Below, in pieces: positions 41,900 to 52,565 of a DNA stretch of 64,000 nt; the stretch's first letter is position 1; the number at the start of each line of letters is the position of its first letter. The notes below the pieces were generated by a model. It made no database searches. It was given only the letters and a program-made list of their open reading frames with translations, and was not told the DNA's origin. Position numbers and translations under genes: made by a program. Source of the stretch: Prosopocoilus inquinatus (lineage: Eukaryota; Arthropoda; Insecta; Coleoptera; Lucanidae); the NCBI GenBank assembly GCA_036172665.1, contig CM069880.1, positions 5,706,501 through 5,770,500 of the forward strand, in the 5' to 3' direction.

Positions 41900-42830
41900 T
41901 TACTAGACATAAGTTGTTTTTCTAAAGCTCCACCTAATTTCCAGTTTCGTGCCCGCCAAACGTTTGGTGGTTTTCCCTGCAGTATTGGTTTTGTAAATTT
42001 CATGTATTTAGTTCTTCTGTTCGCAGATATTCATCTACGCATGAGTTCTTTTCGATGTATCTCTATAATCCCGTACATCATGAAATGTAAATTTCTCAGT
42101 GTTTTTCTTTAAAATCAGTTCCTATTGTACCCTATTACGAGATCATAATAGGAGACTTTAATGGTCTCCAACACACAATTTATCATCTTCTCTCGCGTCG
42201 TATCTTGTGTTGAATTCATGTTCCACATCAGTTTCAAATTGTGTAACATAGTCACGTGGTAACGGATGATATAGTTCTAAGACAGCTTCTACCACCGGTG
42301 ATTTTAATCTAGCTTGAACTAATGATTTTCATTCTTCTAAAAGTGTACAAGTATGAGCTTAGGATTCGTCCAGAAGGTCGGTGTCATATTCTTTTACTTC
42401 CTCATAAGCAGATTTTGAAGTTGAGGAGATGCGGACTTTATCAAAAATTTCTTTTTATCTGGCCATAAAATTTACGATGAAGGATCGGATTTTAATTTAT
42501 AACTCAGCCTTCGTAACCGGTCTTGTTCATACGAAAGAACTTTTTGGCTCCACTTTAAACCCCTTTTCACTGGCTTCGTAAGACTGTTGCTCCTCTTTTA
42601 CAGGTAGTGCACCTCAAACAACATCCAGCTTGGTGACAATATCTCTCAATGGCTCTAAAATAGGCGAATAAGTTGTCTGACGACACTTTTTTGATTTTGC
42701 ATGATATCATTTTTAAGTGTTTTTAATTTAATACTCAAACTTTCGCGTGCAATAGCTAATTCAGCTTTAAGTTTATTACTCCTAGCGCATCCATTTCCTT
42801 TGGCGTCTTTTACAATACTGAAGAACTATG
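41900..42830 (-). pseudogene. Possible Polinton-associated structural protein, decayed
   Basis: The minus strand has patches of coherent coding over about 300 codons with many stops: a coiled-coil-like start (NKLKAELAIARESLSIKLKT), ELYHPLPRDYVTQFETDVEH, EFNTRYDAREDDKLCVGD and GKPPNVWRARNWKLGGALEK. These resemble an uncharacterised family I associate with insect Maverick-type gene clusters. That recall is not strong. Its place between the integrase and PLA2 remnants supports membership. Confidence 0.4.
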
Positions 42831-42925
42831 TAAAAATGTAAGAACTACGTAGAAATGTAGTGGCTTCAAAGATGTTTGTGCCTGTCGAATCCTTTGCGAT
42901 ATCTTCCTGTGTTGACGGAACAGTG

Positions 42926-44440
42926 TTACCGTTCAATTTCTGCCCGACTCCGAGACACCCTGTATATGGCTTTTCTTGTGAAATTTCGTTCAAAGACTCG
43001 CCCTATCGAACTCTTTGCGTTTCGCTGACATGCTTTCAAAGTTTCCCTAGTTTTACAAATTTTCCCCATAAAATTTAGGATAAGGAAATTGGGTTTTGAA
43101 AGTTAATTTTCGGCTAAGTTGATTCTTTATTTAGCATTTTAGGAGTTGCGAAATATGGTGCAATGTTTTGAAATTCACAGATGTTCTCACGCTCGGCAGT
43201 GTAGGAATTGACCCCTGGTATTTGAAATCCATTGGTTGATGTTGACATAAGATTCTGCAGCGGTTGGAGTTCACATCTCGCTTCTTCTTTTTCTCATACC
43301 CCGTTTCTTTTCACGCGTTATTTCGGAGCAAAATCAGAAAATCATTCCCGCTAACCCCCTTGAAGTGACAGCACGTGTTGTTTGTGGGTTGTGAACCCGT
43401 TTTGATTAAGTGTGTTTCCCCAGTTTTGTGGTGAAAACTTAAGCGGCTAATTCGCCGGAGTTTTGTGCTGCCTCGAGGATTATTAATGCCTTTGTATTTC
43501 TTACGCCTGTTCCCCAAGTAGCCTTGTGAACAGGTGAGTTCACTCTTAGGTGTTTTAATTCGCTTCGAACGTTTCTATCGTGTACTTTTCTTCCTTACAG
43601 GCTTTACTTATTTATTTATAGGTGGATCTATTTTTCCCAGCGGTTACTGCCCCGTTTATCTGGGACATCTTTTTCGGTGCCCTTTCGCCGCCCTATTTCT
43701 CCCGGTGTTTGGACGCACACGACAGCCCCGAAGCGCTGCCGACGTTATCCGATTGCAGCTGCGAGTGCTACTTCCCCCCCAGACATTAGACGGGTAACGC
43801 AGCGACGGCCACGTGCTCCAGGTCTCTTCCCCTCCCGGCCGGGGAGCTCGACGATTGGACACAACGTAGTGGACGATTTCTGCAAAACAGGTCGGACAAA
43901 CCTTTTTCTTGTTACTGTTTGAAGCATGATTGCGCGCGTTGTTGTCATCAGTTTTAGATTCATGCGTCGAATTTCTGTATTGTTGCCGCCGTGTATAGGT
44001 TACGCGGAGCGTAATTTCTGTTCATTCCCGTTTTGTTTAGTTTACAGTAAAAGTTTGATTTTGATTTCGCCACGTTAGGTGTTCGCGCGGCGCAGCAACA
44101 TTTATCGCGCTAAAATAGATTTTACGCTGCATCCAGCGCACGTTGGATTTTATTCTTATTGTTTTGTTGTTCATGTATTGACCTGTGTATTTGATTGTGA
44201 CAATTTGTTTACCGTTTACTTTATTTAATAAAGTTACATGGTTGTAGATATTGTGGATGAGTCGCGTTTTCTTAGTTTTCCCGCGGTCCCCCATAGCCAA
44301 AAAAAAAAATAAGTGGCGCCTTTTAACTTTCCTCTCGTAAAGACTTTGAACGAATCCACCCTGTCCCATTGAGGCTGACCGGCGACGCCGAAACGTCTGT
44401 CACGGGCGATCACTTGGGAATATCTGAGCAGGTAGATAGC
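42926..44440 (+). repeat. LTR-like repeat, copy 1 (contains intron-like segment)
   Basis: This is the first of three related repeats (also 51113-52565 and 59036-60384). It has a promoter-like TATTTGAAA region near 43220, a 67-bp GT...AG segment (43534-43600) and an AATAAA (44227-44232). It ends near 44300 with CATAGCC followed by an A-run and AAGTGGCGCC, a possible primer-binding site of tRNA-Lys type. A GGCGACGCCGAAACGTCTGT tail lies at about 44378-44400. No gag or pol follows. The repeat sits between two Polinton-type genes. LTR status is inferred. Confidence 0.6.
43534..43600 (+). other. Intron-like segment in LTR-like copy 1
   Basis: The donor GTGAGT follows GTGAACAG, and the acceptor is a pyrimidine-rich TTTTCTTCCTTACAG. 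The length is 67 bp, identical to copy 3. Copy 2 lacks it precisely. Confidence 0.7.
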
Positions 44441-44799
44441 AACAGCTAGTATCAATTACTAAAAAATCAAACGGTTCCTTCCAACAAGTCTAGCATATAC
44501 CACGAAACTGTCCATGGTCATATTTGCGCAAACATGAACATAATAAATGTGGTTTGAATTTGTGGAATCTTTATGGAATAGCACCAAGAAATTACAATTA
44601 TCAATTACCAATAAAAGTAATCGACGTCCAAAAGAAATGTATTCTTTAAATAATCGCATATTCTTTTACATCTGTAGGTGACATCAGGTTATCAATACCA
44701 GAAATGTCAAAGTAACCTATTTCTGGCACTGTTGGGAGAAAATGTTGAAGAAATTCATATTTTAATAAGATATAGAAGCAGAATCGCGTCAACAGAGAT

Positions 44800-45261
44800 C
44801 GCATTTATGAGGGTAAAGTAAAACGAAAAGGTCGTTGGTTACTTAACACTTTAATTAATAAGCTCCCAGTAGAATTACATTTACCAGTTTATAACTACTC
44901 CAGGTCACATACAAAATTGGACCTTCGACAGAAAAGAGGTGACAGAGGCGTGAATTCATTAGACGAAGCCTGTAACCAACACATTTCGTATTCATTAACC
45001 AACGAGTTAAAAAAGCGTTACGAGGCTTATAGAAAGAGCAGAATAGAACGAGTTAAAGGCAAAGAAGCAGGAGCAGGAGGAAAAGCAGCTGCTTTTTGTG
45101 TAGCCACGTTAATGGGCACAAAAACAAATCTCAGAATGGGAGGCCTTAAAAGACATACTAGGAAGCTTCAAAAACGCAGTGGAAAAATACTTTTTGTGGC
45201 AGCAGTTAGGAAAGCGCGACATGCAATTTCACGTGGTGGTAAAAATAATCTCTTACGCTGA
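44800..45261 (+). pseudogene. Phospholipase A2-like (parvovirus-type) capsid domain protein
   Basis: The open frame 44917-45261 and the in-frame sequence before it read WLLNTLINKLPVELHLPVYN, then TKLDLRQKRGDRGVNSLDEA, CNQHISYSL and KAAAFCVATLMGTKTNLRMG. That is the pattern of the phospholipase A2 domain of densovirus-type capsid proteins, also carried by insect Maverick-type elements. The calcium-loop YCGPGT is changed to YSRSHT, and the catalytic HD pair of CxxHD is reduced to H. Enzymatic activity is therefore unlikely. A basic C-terminus (GGLKRHTRKLQKRSGKI) follows. It would help particles leave endosomes when intact. Confidence 0.7.
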
Positions 45262-45479
45262 TAAAAGTGGTTGTAAAATTACATCATTTTTACATTGAAA
45301 TTTATTGTTATTTTACTTATTTTACTACCATTAAGTAATAATATATATAATTTTATGTGATATTAAAAATTTACTTTAAATATCATTAACTTTTAATGTA
45401 AAAATTATTTAATTTTATTGCCACTTTTATCAATATAGACAACGTAAAATCGATCCGAACAGTTTTAGAGAAACATCAC

Positions 45480-45741
45480 AAAAGAATAAGACCGCCACAT
45501 CAAAGAGTGATACTAATTCCTAAAAGCGGTGGTTTTCTACCTTTAATTCCGTTGTTAGCAGCTTTGAGAGTATTAGGGTCGCTGGGTGGAGGAGCGGCCG
45601 CATTTGCGAAGGCCGTGAACGTTGCAAAATCTGCAAAAGAACAATTGAAGTAGGCGGAGAGGCATAATCATGCTATGGAAACAAAAGCTGTGAGAAATGG
45701 TTTCTACAATAAACCATATAAAACGGCTTGTGGCTTGTAAC
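45480..45741 (+). pseudogene. Minor-capsid-like protein of Polinton type
   Basis: The plus strand reads RVILIPKSGGFLPLIPLLAA, then LRVLGSLGGGAAAFAKAVNV and AKSAKEQLK, a stop (TAG), and RHNHAMETKAVRNGFY...CGL. A glycine/alanine-rich hydrophobic stretch after GGFLP is typical of short membrane-active minor capsid proteins encoded next to the protease in insect Maverick-type elements. One internal stop breaks it. The assignment uses pattern and position. Confidence 0.55.
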
Positions 45742-45744
45742 TAC

Positions 45745-46137
45745 CATCCAACTCAAAAAACTAAGAAATGTGCCTCGTCATCCATTGACTAACATTGACA
45801 TAGTGAAGTACGCTAAAATATTGAAATCACCACAATTTTGGAGTGTATTTATGAGAGACATGTTACCAAAAAAGATAAGGAACTGTGAAAGTGGATCGTA
45901 AATTTAGACAGCCAATCCAGCAAGAGAACGCATTGGGTAGAATACTATAAAAGGAACGGCGCAAAAAAGTATTTTGATAGTTACGGAGAATTAAGACCTC
46001 CAGTGGAAATAGAGAAATATCTTTTGTCTAAGGGATTAGGAACTGTCGCATACAATTATAATAAACGTCACAAAATAAACTCAGAAAGTTGCAGACAATT
46101 ATGTCTACAATTTTTGAACTTTTTGGAAATTAAGTAA
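45745..46137 (+). pseudogene. Adenain-like (Ulp1/C5-type) cysteine protease
   Basis: The plus strand opens with LKKLRNVPRHPLTNIDIVKY, then KILKSPQFWSVFMRDMLP. After one frameshift near 45900 it reads SSKRTHWVEYYKRNGAKKYF, DSYGELRPPVEIEKYLL and SCRQLCLQFLNFLEIK, with TAA at 46135-46137. The His (THW), Asp (FDSYG) and Cys (SCRQLC) positions of the C5 fold are all visible, about 131 residues in total. This protease matures capsid proteins in adenoviruses and Polintons. It follows the minor-capsid and PLA2 genes on the same strand as a likely module. The frameshift inactivates it. Confidence 0.75.
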
Positions 46138-46401
46138 GAATGTAGTCGCAGAAAGGTAGGCAACATGACACGTGTAGCTTGACGGGTGTTGCAGTATTTA
46201 ATTTAGTTGCCCGCGGTATTATTAGTACGGTAGTTACTATGCAAGTAGAATATATACATAAAAGAGAAACATTTTAATATCAAACGATATTAATTTTGTA
46301 ATTAGTTTTTGCTAAAGATGATATCAAGCTGCGCTAACATTACTGCATTTTAAATAACACAACAGTGGTTATGGCTCCAGGGGAGGGCAAGTATATAGGT
46401 A
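46138..46401. other. No recognisable gene between protease and copia remnant
   Basis: The stretch is AT-rich and no motif was recognised. Confidence 0.4.
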
Positions 46402-46760
46402 ATGCTTCAAGTGGAAAGATGTAGAAGTTCGCACGTTGAACGAGAAAAAATGGCGGAAAACAAAACAGTGAATACAAAACTGAACCCGACGAACTATTTT
46501 ACATGGAGCTACCAAATGAATCTGGTATTAACTGAATGTAAATTGTGGACAATTATAGAACTAGGTGAAGCTAAACCAGATGAAGATTCGAATAAAAATG
46601 CCAAACGGCTGTACACCATAAGACAAGGAAAAGCTCTTGCAAAGATAATGCTTGCAATTTGCGACGAACAGCAAATACATATACGACATTTGAAGGACCT
46701 AAAGAAGTGTGGCAAGAATTGGAACGTCTGCGTGCACCTCGAGATAGCAAATTGTTACGG
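46402..46760 (+). pseudogene. Ty1/copia gag, N-terminal part
   Basis: The plus-strand ORF reads KLNPTNYFTWSYQMNLVLTE, then RQGKALAKIMLAICDEQQIH and IRHLKDLKKC, the gag domain of insect copia elements (the UBN2-type fold). The frame goes off family after about 46740. The rest of the element resumes at 48590-49620. Confidence 0.8.
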
Positions 46761-47873
46761 TTGCTATTCTTTATTCTATGAACCGCATATTGTAGCGCTG
46801 GGGCATGCGCCTTCTCTTCGAGTTGATTTTCTAAATTTATGATTGGCTAAATCGGTGCACGTGTCATAAAAGATTTCGCGCCCGAATCCTCCATTACGGC
46901 ATCGGCATCTCCATTATGTGGGTAAACCGTCAAGGGGTGCTGTTGTGTTTTATTCTTGTGTATTTCCTGATTGGGAGTTAAACCCTTTGACGCTAAGTGC
47001 ATCTTTGACGCATTAACTGAAAAGCCTGTGCAGTTTTACATAGGTAAAGTTATTGAGTAATGTATTGAAACCTTAGCCATATCGTTACCTTTAGTTATTT
47101 TCTTTTTGGTAGGGTTTTTTTCTTTACCCTGAGATTTTATTGTAAATCCTACAAGATTGCCGCAACTTCTGGCTACTTATCCTCAGCGTTTAGCGCCGCC
47201 AACCCGTAAAAATCTTCTCAACTATTTACTTCATTCCTCGACCTCGCTTGACAAATTCGCCGATGTTCTGCGATCAACCGGATTTCGTGGCCACCTCGAC
47301 GATAAGCAAGAACTAGCCCGTAAGTGCTTTACACTTTATTTCGGGAAGCGTCATAGTGACCATATACAGGCTGTGCCGAAAAATTTGATTATTCGTTGAC
47401 TACCGTTTGGGAAGATAATTTCAATTGTTACTGAATTAATTTTAGGTTAATCGATGCCCTCGAATAATTACAGTTTAATACTTGTTCATTTGGGTTAACG
47501 TAAATAGTTGACATCAAGAAATCAAACATTAATTTGACTTTGAGTATTAAATTGCCAGTATATTAGTTTTGTGTAGAATTTATTTGGCCTACCACCTCAT
47601 TGCACAATAGTAAAAATAAAGACACGTTAGCAAGGCGATCCGTTCGTAGGGATAAGCGTTTTGGATTGACAATAACCCACGACCCAATTCTCCACTCGAG
47701 CTAGGGAATTCCGCGTATAACTACGCACTTCTTGCTACTCTCCATCCATGTCGATAACTTTCTAGTTTTCAAGTAAGTGCAAAGAGTTTGGTAGCAAAAT
47801 TTCGAAGGGTTCAACTTCGCAAAAAACTGCATTCGTTAAGATTAAGTGATTATAATTCAATGGAAACCTATAC
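46761..47873. other. Unidentified segment within the copia remnant
   Basis: This stretch lies between the two halves of the copia element. An 80-residue plus ORF at 47157-47399 (YPQRLAPPTRKNLLNYLLHS, then LDKFADVLRSTGF) has no start upstream of its TTG and no family I can name with confidence. Sequence near 47640-47720 is richer in GC. It may be another inserted element. Confidence 0.35.
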
Positions 47874-48583
47874 AGGGTGCGTAAATAGTATTCCACCAAA
47901 TGGAATTATGCAGAAATGGTTTGACATTTAGATCTAACATTTGTTTTGTGCGACTAGTGTTTGTCAGAGGCAGCCATCTTGTTTTTTTTTTAATAGCAAC
48001 CTAGATTTAGTTTGATGTCATTTGGTACGTAATTGACAGATAGTATAAACACACCTGTTTCCACAGAAATCAAATCGTTTTTTACATGTGACTCTACATG
48101 AGGAAAACACGCTTATGATCATTTGGTATTGTAGTATTTGATATCAGTTGAAATTAGAAAAGCGATAAACAGTATTAGAAAGTGCTAAAATTGATAACAA
48201 TCAATAGATAATCCAGAGATGTTACATTTACATTAAATTTGAATAAGTTGTATTTATTTACAGCCTTTTGTGCAGAAAATGTTTCCTTTATAGAGTTAAT
48301 TCAGTTTTAATTTTCTTCGTTATTTTATAATAAACAAGCTTATCATATACCGTATTGTATTTCTACATCAATTACCTGCCAAATGACACCAAACTAAACC
48401 TAGGTTGCCGTTTAAAACAATTCAAGATGGCTGCCTCTGACGAACATGAGTCGGACAAAACAGATATATCAAATCAAATATATATATCAAATTATGAGCA
48501 TTTATGTAAAATTTAATTTAATCTAAATGTGAAACCGTTTTTATATAATCCCATTTGGTGCACTACTTTTTACGCACCCTGTA
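47874..48583. mobile_element. Foldback element with long terminal inverted repeats
   Basis: The ends TACAGGGTGCGTAAA (from 47874) and their complement TTTACGCACCCTGTA (to about 48583) begin arms of about 200 bp. These share GTCAGAGGCAGCCATCTTG, GGCAACCTAG and GGTGTCATTTGG blocks in inverted order. The element is 710 bp and has no transposase. It lies just before the copia gag C-terminal part, so it is inserted in that element. Confidence 0.8.
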
Positions 48584-48589
48584 TGAGTA

Positions 48590-49620
48590 CAAGCAGCGTT
48601 ACGCAATTTACCTGAAACAGAATTCACATGTGCTACTGTCAAAAAGAGAATTCTTCCTGAAGATGCCAGGCGACGAGAGAAGAATGACGATAGACAAACG
48701 GCTATCCTTACAAAAGCGAGAACTACAGCTACAAGAAGAAGAAACAAGTGAACAGAAACAATTTTGAAGATATGCAACACAAAATTACAAATTTCTTCTG
48801 TTTTTAATGTAATGGTAGAGATCACATTGCAAAATATTGTAAAAATAAGTTTAGTAAGTCAAGGTGTATAGATACAAAACACGCAAACAAAAGAAAATCA
48901 AGTGCAAACAATATAAATATAATTTATGGTTCTACAGTTACCGACAACGTGAATTTGAAGCCCAAAGTACATTTCTAGTTCCAGAACTTAAACAAGGAAT
49001 TTTATCAATCACAAAATTACTCGAAAATGATAGAGGTTATTTTTGATAAAAATGGTTTTTATATTCATGATGAGCTAAACAACGTTCTTATTAAAGCTGT
49101 AAGGAATGACCGATTATTTCAGGTAGAAACGAACTAAAAATGCAACTGTGTTTCCTTCCAACAAACAATGAGAGAAAATTACAATAATTGGATTTATAGC
49201 ATCAGCGAATGATGCATGTCAATAAGCATGAAATTAAAAATAGCAACCAAAGGAACGGTAAATGGTTTAAATTGTAAAATTTCTGAAACGACACCCTCTG
49301 AAAACTGCTTGACTGGAAAATCTACCCGTAAACCGTTTACAAGCCATTCATCAAAAGCAACAATTGGTACACATCGATTTGATGGGACCACTAGATTTTA
49401 CAAGTATAGGCAAATCTCGATACGTTCTTTGGTATCGTAGGTGACGTCAGTCGATATGTACATGTTTCCTTTTTGAAATCGAAAGCAAAGGTACTTGGAG
49501 AATTTAAGAAATAGAAAGTTCAAGTTGAGAAACAAACTCAAAGTGTATTACGGAGAATTAGAACGGATAACGGATTGGAATTCTGTTCCAAGAATGTTAG
49601 CAGTAGTATAGCTAGCGGGC
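48590..49620 (+). pseudogene. Ty1/copia gag nucleocapsid and pol (integrase) remnant
   Basis: Continuing from 46402-46760: ALRNLPETEFTCATVKKRIL (48600-48660), a CCHC zinc knuckle CFxCNGRDHIAKYC with a stop at the x position (about 48799-48841), and protease-distal VPELKQGILSITKLLENDRG (48980-49037). Then come integrase sequence VNGLNCKISETTPSENCLTG (49258-49320), SIGKSRYVL, and RRIRTDNGLEFC with a catalytic Asp (about 49550-49585). Frames shift at least three times. RT and RNase H are absent. Confidence 0.75.
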
Positions 49621-49639
49621 TCCTGGAATAGTTTGATCT

Positions 49640-49920
49640 TGAAGAAAATTGTTGATGACATGTGTCCATCCGAAGTGACCATCGTTGAAAGTCAACCCCT
49701 AAGTTAGGGGAGTGATTTAAGAGATGAAGAAGTTAGCCCTTTAGTTCTTATAGCCGAAAAGGCCGTTGCAGAAAAAAATCTTTAGTTCTTGCAGCTGAAG
49801 AATGTTGGCAATGACCAGAAGTGGTTATTGAAAAAAACATTGGACTAACCATTGTTAACCCTATTTACTTCTTGTAATTTAAGAAGTGTCCAGAGAATCA
49901 ACAACAATGACGAACTTACC
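49640..49920 (-). repeat. Degenerate minisatellite block related to 60945-61345
   Basis: Segments such as GTGACCATCGTTGAAAGTCA and CTTAGTTCTTGCAGCTGAAG match the block at 60945-61345. Both blocks lie downstream of a capsid gene 3' end on the minus strand, at 49.6-49.9 kb and 60.9-61.3 kb. They may be parts of the same element's terminal region. Confidence 0.5.
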
Positions 49921-50580
49921 AGACAGGAGTCGTTGAACATATTAAGTCAATGAAGCTTAAAGAATCCCAAGTTGCAAAAAAAATTATCGAGCGCACTTGT
50001 ATTCAAAATGCCACGCAATGTGCGTGAGTGTATAGATTATCTTCAAAGAACTTAGTATATCTTGTGTTTGTCATTTATTTTTATGAAACTGCCAAAACGT
50101 TGTTAGAGTAAATTTCGTTTATTTTTCTACAACTAAATAAAACATAAATAACAATTGTTTAAAATTCCGTGAGCCAATGATGTTAATAAATCTTTCAAAT
50201 TGGAAAAAAAACAGTAAAACACGGTTCGCTTGCAATTTTTAAATAATAATAATAGGATCGTTCTGTACGTACTTTGTTGCATAAGAAATGTTGCTTGTAA
50301 TTCATATTAGTAAGTGTGATATTTTAGAATAAATGTAACTAATATTGCTAGAGTTAGGACAGGCCAGGAGAAAAATGATATGTCTTTTTTAGTTAAATTA
50401 CCTCTTTATTTATTTATTTTTTTTAATGAAAGTTAAAAATACATTTTTACATATCCTACATATCTTACAGAAAATAATTGCTTGGCATGTACTTTAAAAT
50501 ACGATAAATTAGCAATGTTTTCTTCTATGAATTGATCTGTGACACAAGGTATAAATATCTGCCTCGGTATATCAGCATGT
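49921..50580. other. No gene recognised between minisatellite block and capsid fragment
   Basis: The position corresponds to that of the 54-residue ORF at 61688-61852, but no such ORF is intact here. Confidence 0.4.
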
Positions 50581-50589
50581 ATGAGCATT

Positions 50590-50890
50590 TTTTTAGGACA
50601 TTTTTACCACATTCATTAGCGGGTTGTACTAAACTAATCTGTCGTGCAATAATAAACAATAAGCGCACATATTTGTGGGAACGTTCTTGTCGGTCTCAAA
50701 TTCGAGTCTGAAATCGACGGAACCTGTCTTTAGCGTTTCATTTTGTCGGCTGCAATCGACAACGACTAAAGGGGCTAATTCTTTAAATTTGAAAAACTAA
50801 AACACATTCGCCTGTAGATTTATAATAGTAGGAATGCTGAAATTGAGCGTACATTTCATACATAATAGATTTTTAATGAGCTCTGAAACC
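50590..50890 (-). pseudogene. Capsid-like protein, C-terminal fragment (second copy)
   Basis: The minus strand reads KELAPLVVVDCSRQNETLKT, then GSVDFRLEFETDKNVPTNM and CAYCLLLHDRLV. This is the same C-terminus as at 62350-62110 and diverged from it. A TAG interrupts LVxYNPL. Eight to ten bases after the end a short ORF starts with the ADIPRQIFIPCVTDQFI pattern, matching the small ORF at 61979-62101. The fragment is 5'-truncated at about 50890. Confidence 0.7.
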
Positions 50891-51112
50891 TGCACCTTTT
50901 TGATAATTTAACCATATCTTATCTCTTCAAATACAAAAGTTACCCATGCTTCCCTACGAAATCCGGGCACACTGTATGTATGTACTTGAAAGTCTAGTTA
51001 AATAATTTTACATATCTTTATCTTTCTTGAAATGACTAAATTGTGATACAAATATGTCTTACATTATCACTATTATTATTATTAATTTTAATGTACATAT
51101 GTGTGATATTAT

Positions 51113-52565
51113 GTTACCAGTCAATTTCTGCCCGACCCCGAAACACCCTGTATATTGCTTCCCGTGGAATATTTTTGCAGAGCCGCCTCAGCTAACTCTG
51201 CGTTTCGCCGATTTGCTTTCAAAGTGATTCCCCAGTGCTATAAGTTTTCCTGTAAAAATTAGGATAAGGGAAAATTGGGATTTGAAAGTTAATTTTCGGT
51301 CGAATAAATTCTTTATTTAGCAATTTTAGAATTACGTATTATTGTACCATATTTCGACATCAGCGTCTTCGTTCCATATAGAAATTGACCCCCGGTATTT
51401 AAGCCCATTGGTTCTCGTTGACGTAAGATTCTGTAGCGGTTGGTGGTTGCATTTCACCTCTTCTCTTTTCCACCCGCCAGCTCGGAGCGATTTCAGAACT
51501 CATTTTTCCGCTGCATCTCTCGACGTAACAGCACGTTTCGCGTTGGTGAATTTTAGTGTGTGTTTTCGACCAAAGTTTGTGTTGGGGAATTCGATTGCAG
51601 CTTTATTGCTGAATCACTCCGTTGAGTCGAGAGTTATTAATGCGATCGCATTGCCTACGCCTGTTCCCCCAAGTTGCTCTGTGAACAGGATTTACTCGTT
51701 ACCCGTTACCCCTTTACCCTTTACGCTTTATCCATTACGTTTACGCTGTATCCGATGTCTTCCCGTTTGCCGTAACTTCACGTCTACGTTTACATTGACG
51801 TACCTCCGTTGGATCTTCTTGTTTCGGCTGTAATCGCCGCATTTGCGGGGTCATCTTTCTCGGCGCCTATTCACGCCGACCGGAGTTCCCTGGGACTTGG
51901 ATACGCCCCGACCGGCGACGTGCCCCAGCTCTATTCCCCTCTCCGCCGGGAAGCACGACGCATGACGCCTCCGTTGGATGACTTCAACACGTAAACAGGT
52001 CGGACAAAGTTATTACCTATTATTTTTATTTCCTGTTTCCGTAAAAGGCGTGTGTACATGCTGTGCACTTCAATTTAACTATATTTGCCTTATCTGTACA
52101 TTTTTGCGTGACACTACATTTAAATTTTAATTTTTGTCGTTGTAAAATCATAGATTGTTGTCGCTTGGACGGTGGGCGGCGCGGTTTTGTCCCGATCCGC
52201 CACTTTAAGTTGATTCTATGATTCCGCCGCTTATGATGTAAATTTACTTACGCTTAAATTATTTTCTCGTAAGACGCGGTTGTATTTTTATTAACCTGTT
52301 GACTGTGTGTTTTGTATCTATCTATTTATTTATCTATTTATTGTAAATAAACCAACGTATCGTAAATATCCTGGACGAGTCGTGTTTTTCTTAATTTTTT
52401 CCGGCGGTCCACCATAGCCAAAAAAATTAAGTGGTGCCTTTCCTTTTTTTGTTTGTTAGTAAAGACTTCGTATAAACCCACCCTATCCCACTGGGGCTGG
52501 CCGGCGACGCCAAAACGTCTGTCACGGCGATCACTTGCAGATACCTAAGCAGGTAGGTAGCAATT
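51113..52565 (+). repeat. LTR-like repeat, copy 2 (intron-like segment absent)
   Basis: Aligned by eye with copies 1 and 3: TATTTAA at 51396-51402, CRE-like TGACGTAA at 51419-51426, AATAAA at 52346-52351, and CATAGCC followed by an A-run and AAGTGGTGCC near 52415-52440. After GTGAACAG (ending 51688) it continues directly with GATTTACTCG, the sequence that follows the acceptor in copy 1, so the 67-bp segment is missing exactly. The end runs into ribozyme repeat R4 at about 52565. Confidence 0.65.
51396..51426 (+). promoter_or_regulatory. Core-promoter-like TATA and CRE-like site in LTR-like copy 2
   Basis: TATTTAA (51396-51402) is followed by CATTGG and TGACGTAA (51419-51426). The same set occurs in copy 3 at 59203-59233. 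Both lie about 260-300 bp upstream of the splice-donor context, consistent with a promoter driving a spliced leader. Confidence 0.4.

Noticed and set aside
43500..43980. Overlapping plus and minus ORFs in the GC-rich part of LTR-like copy 1 as coding genes.
   Set aside because: The same region in copies 2 and 3 does not keep the frames, and no domain is visible. It is repeat sequence.
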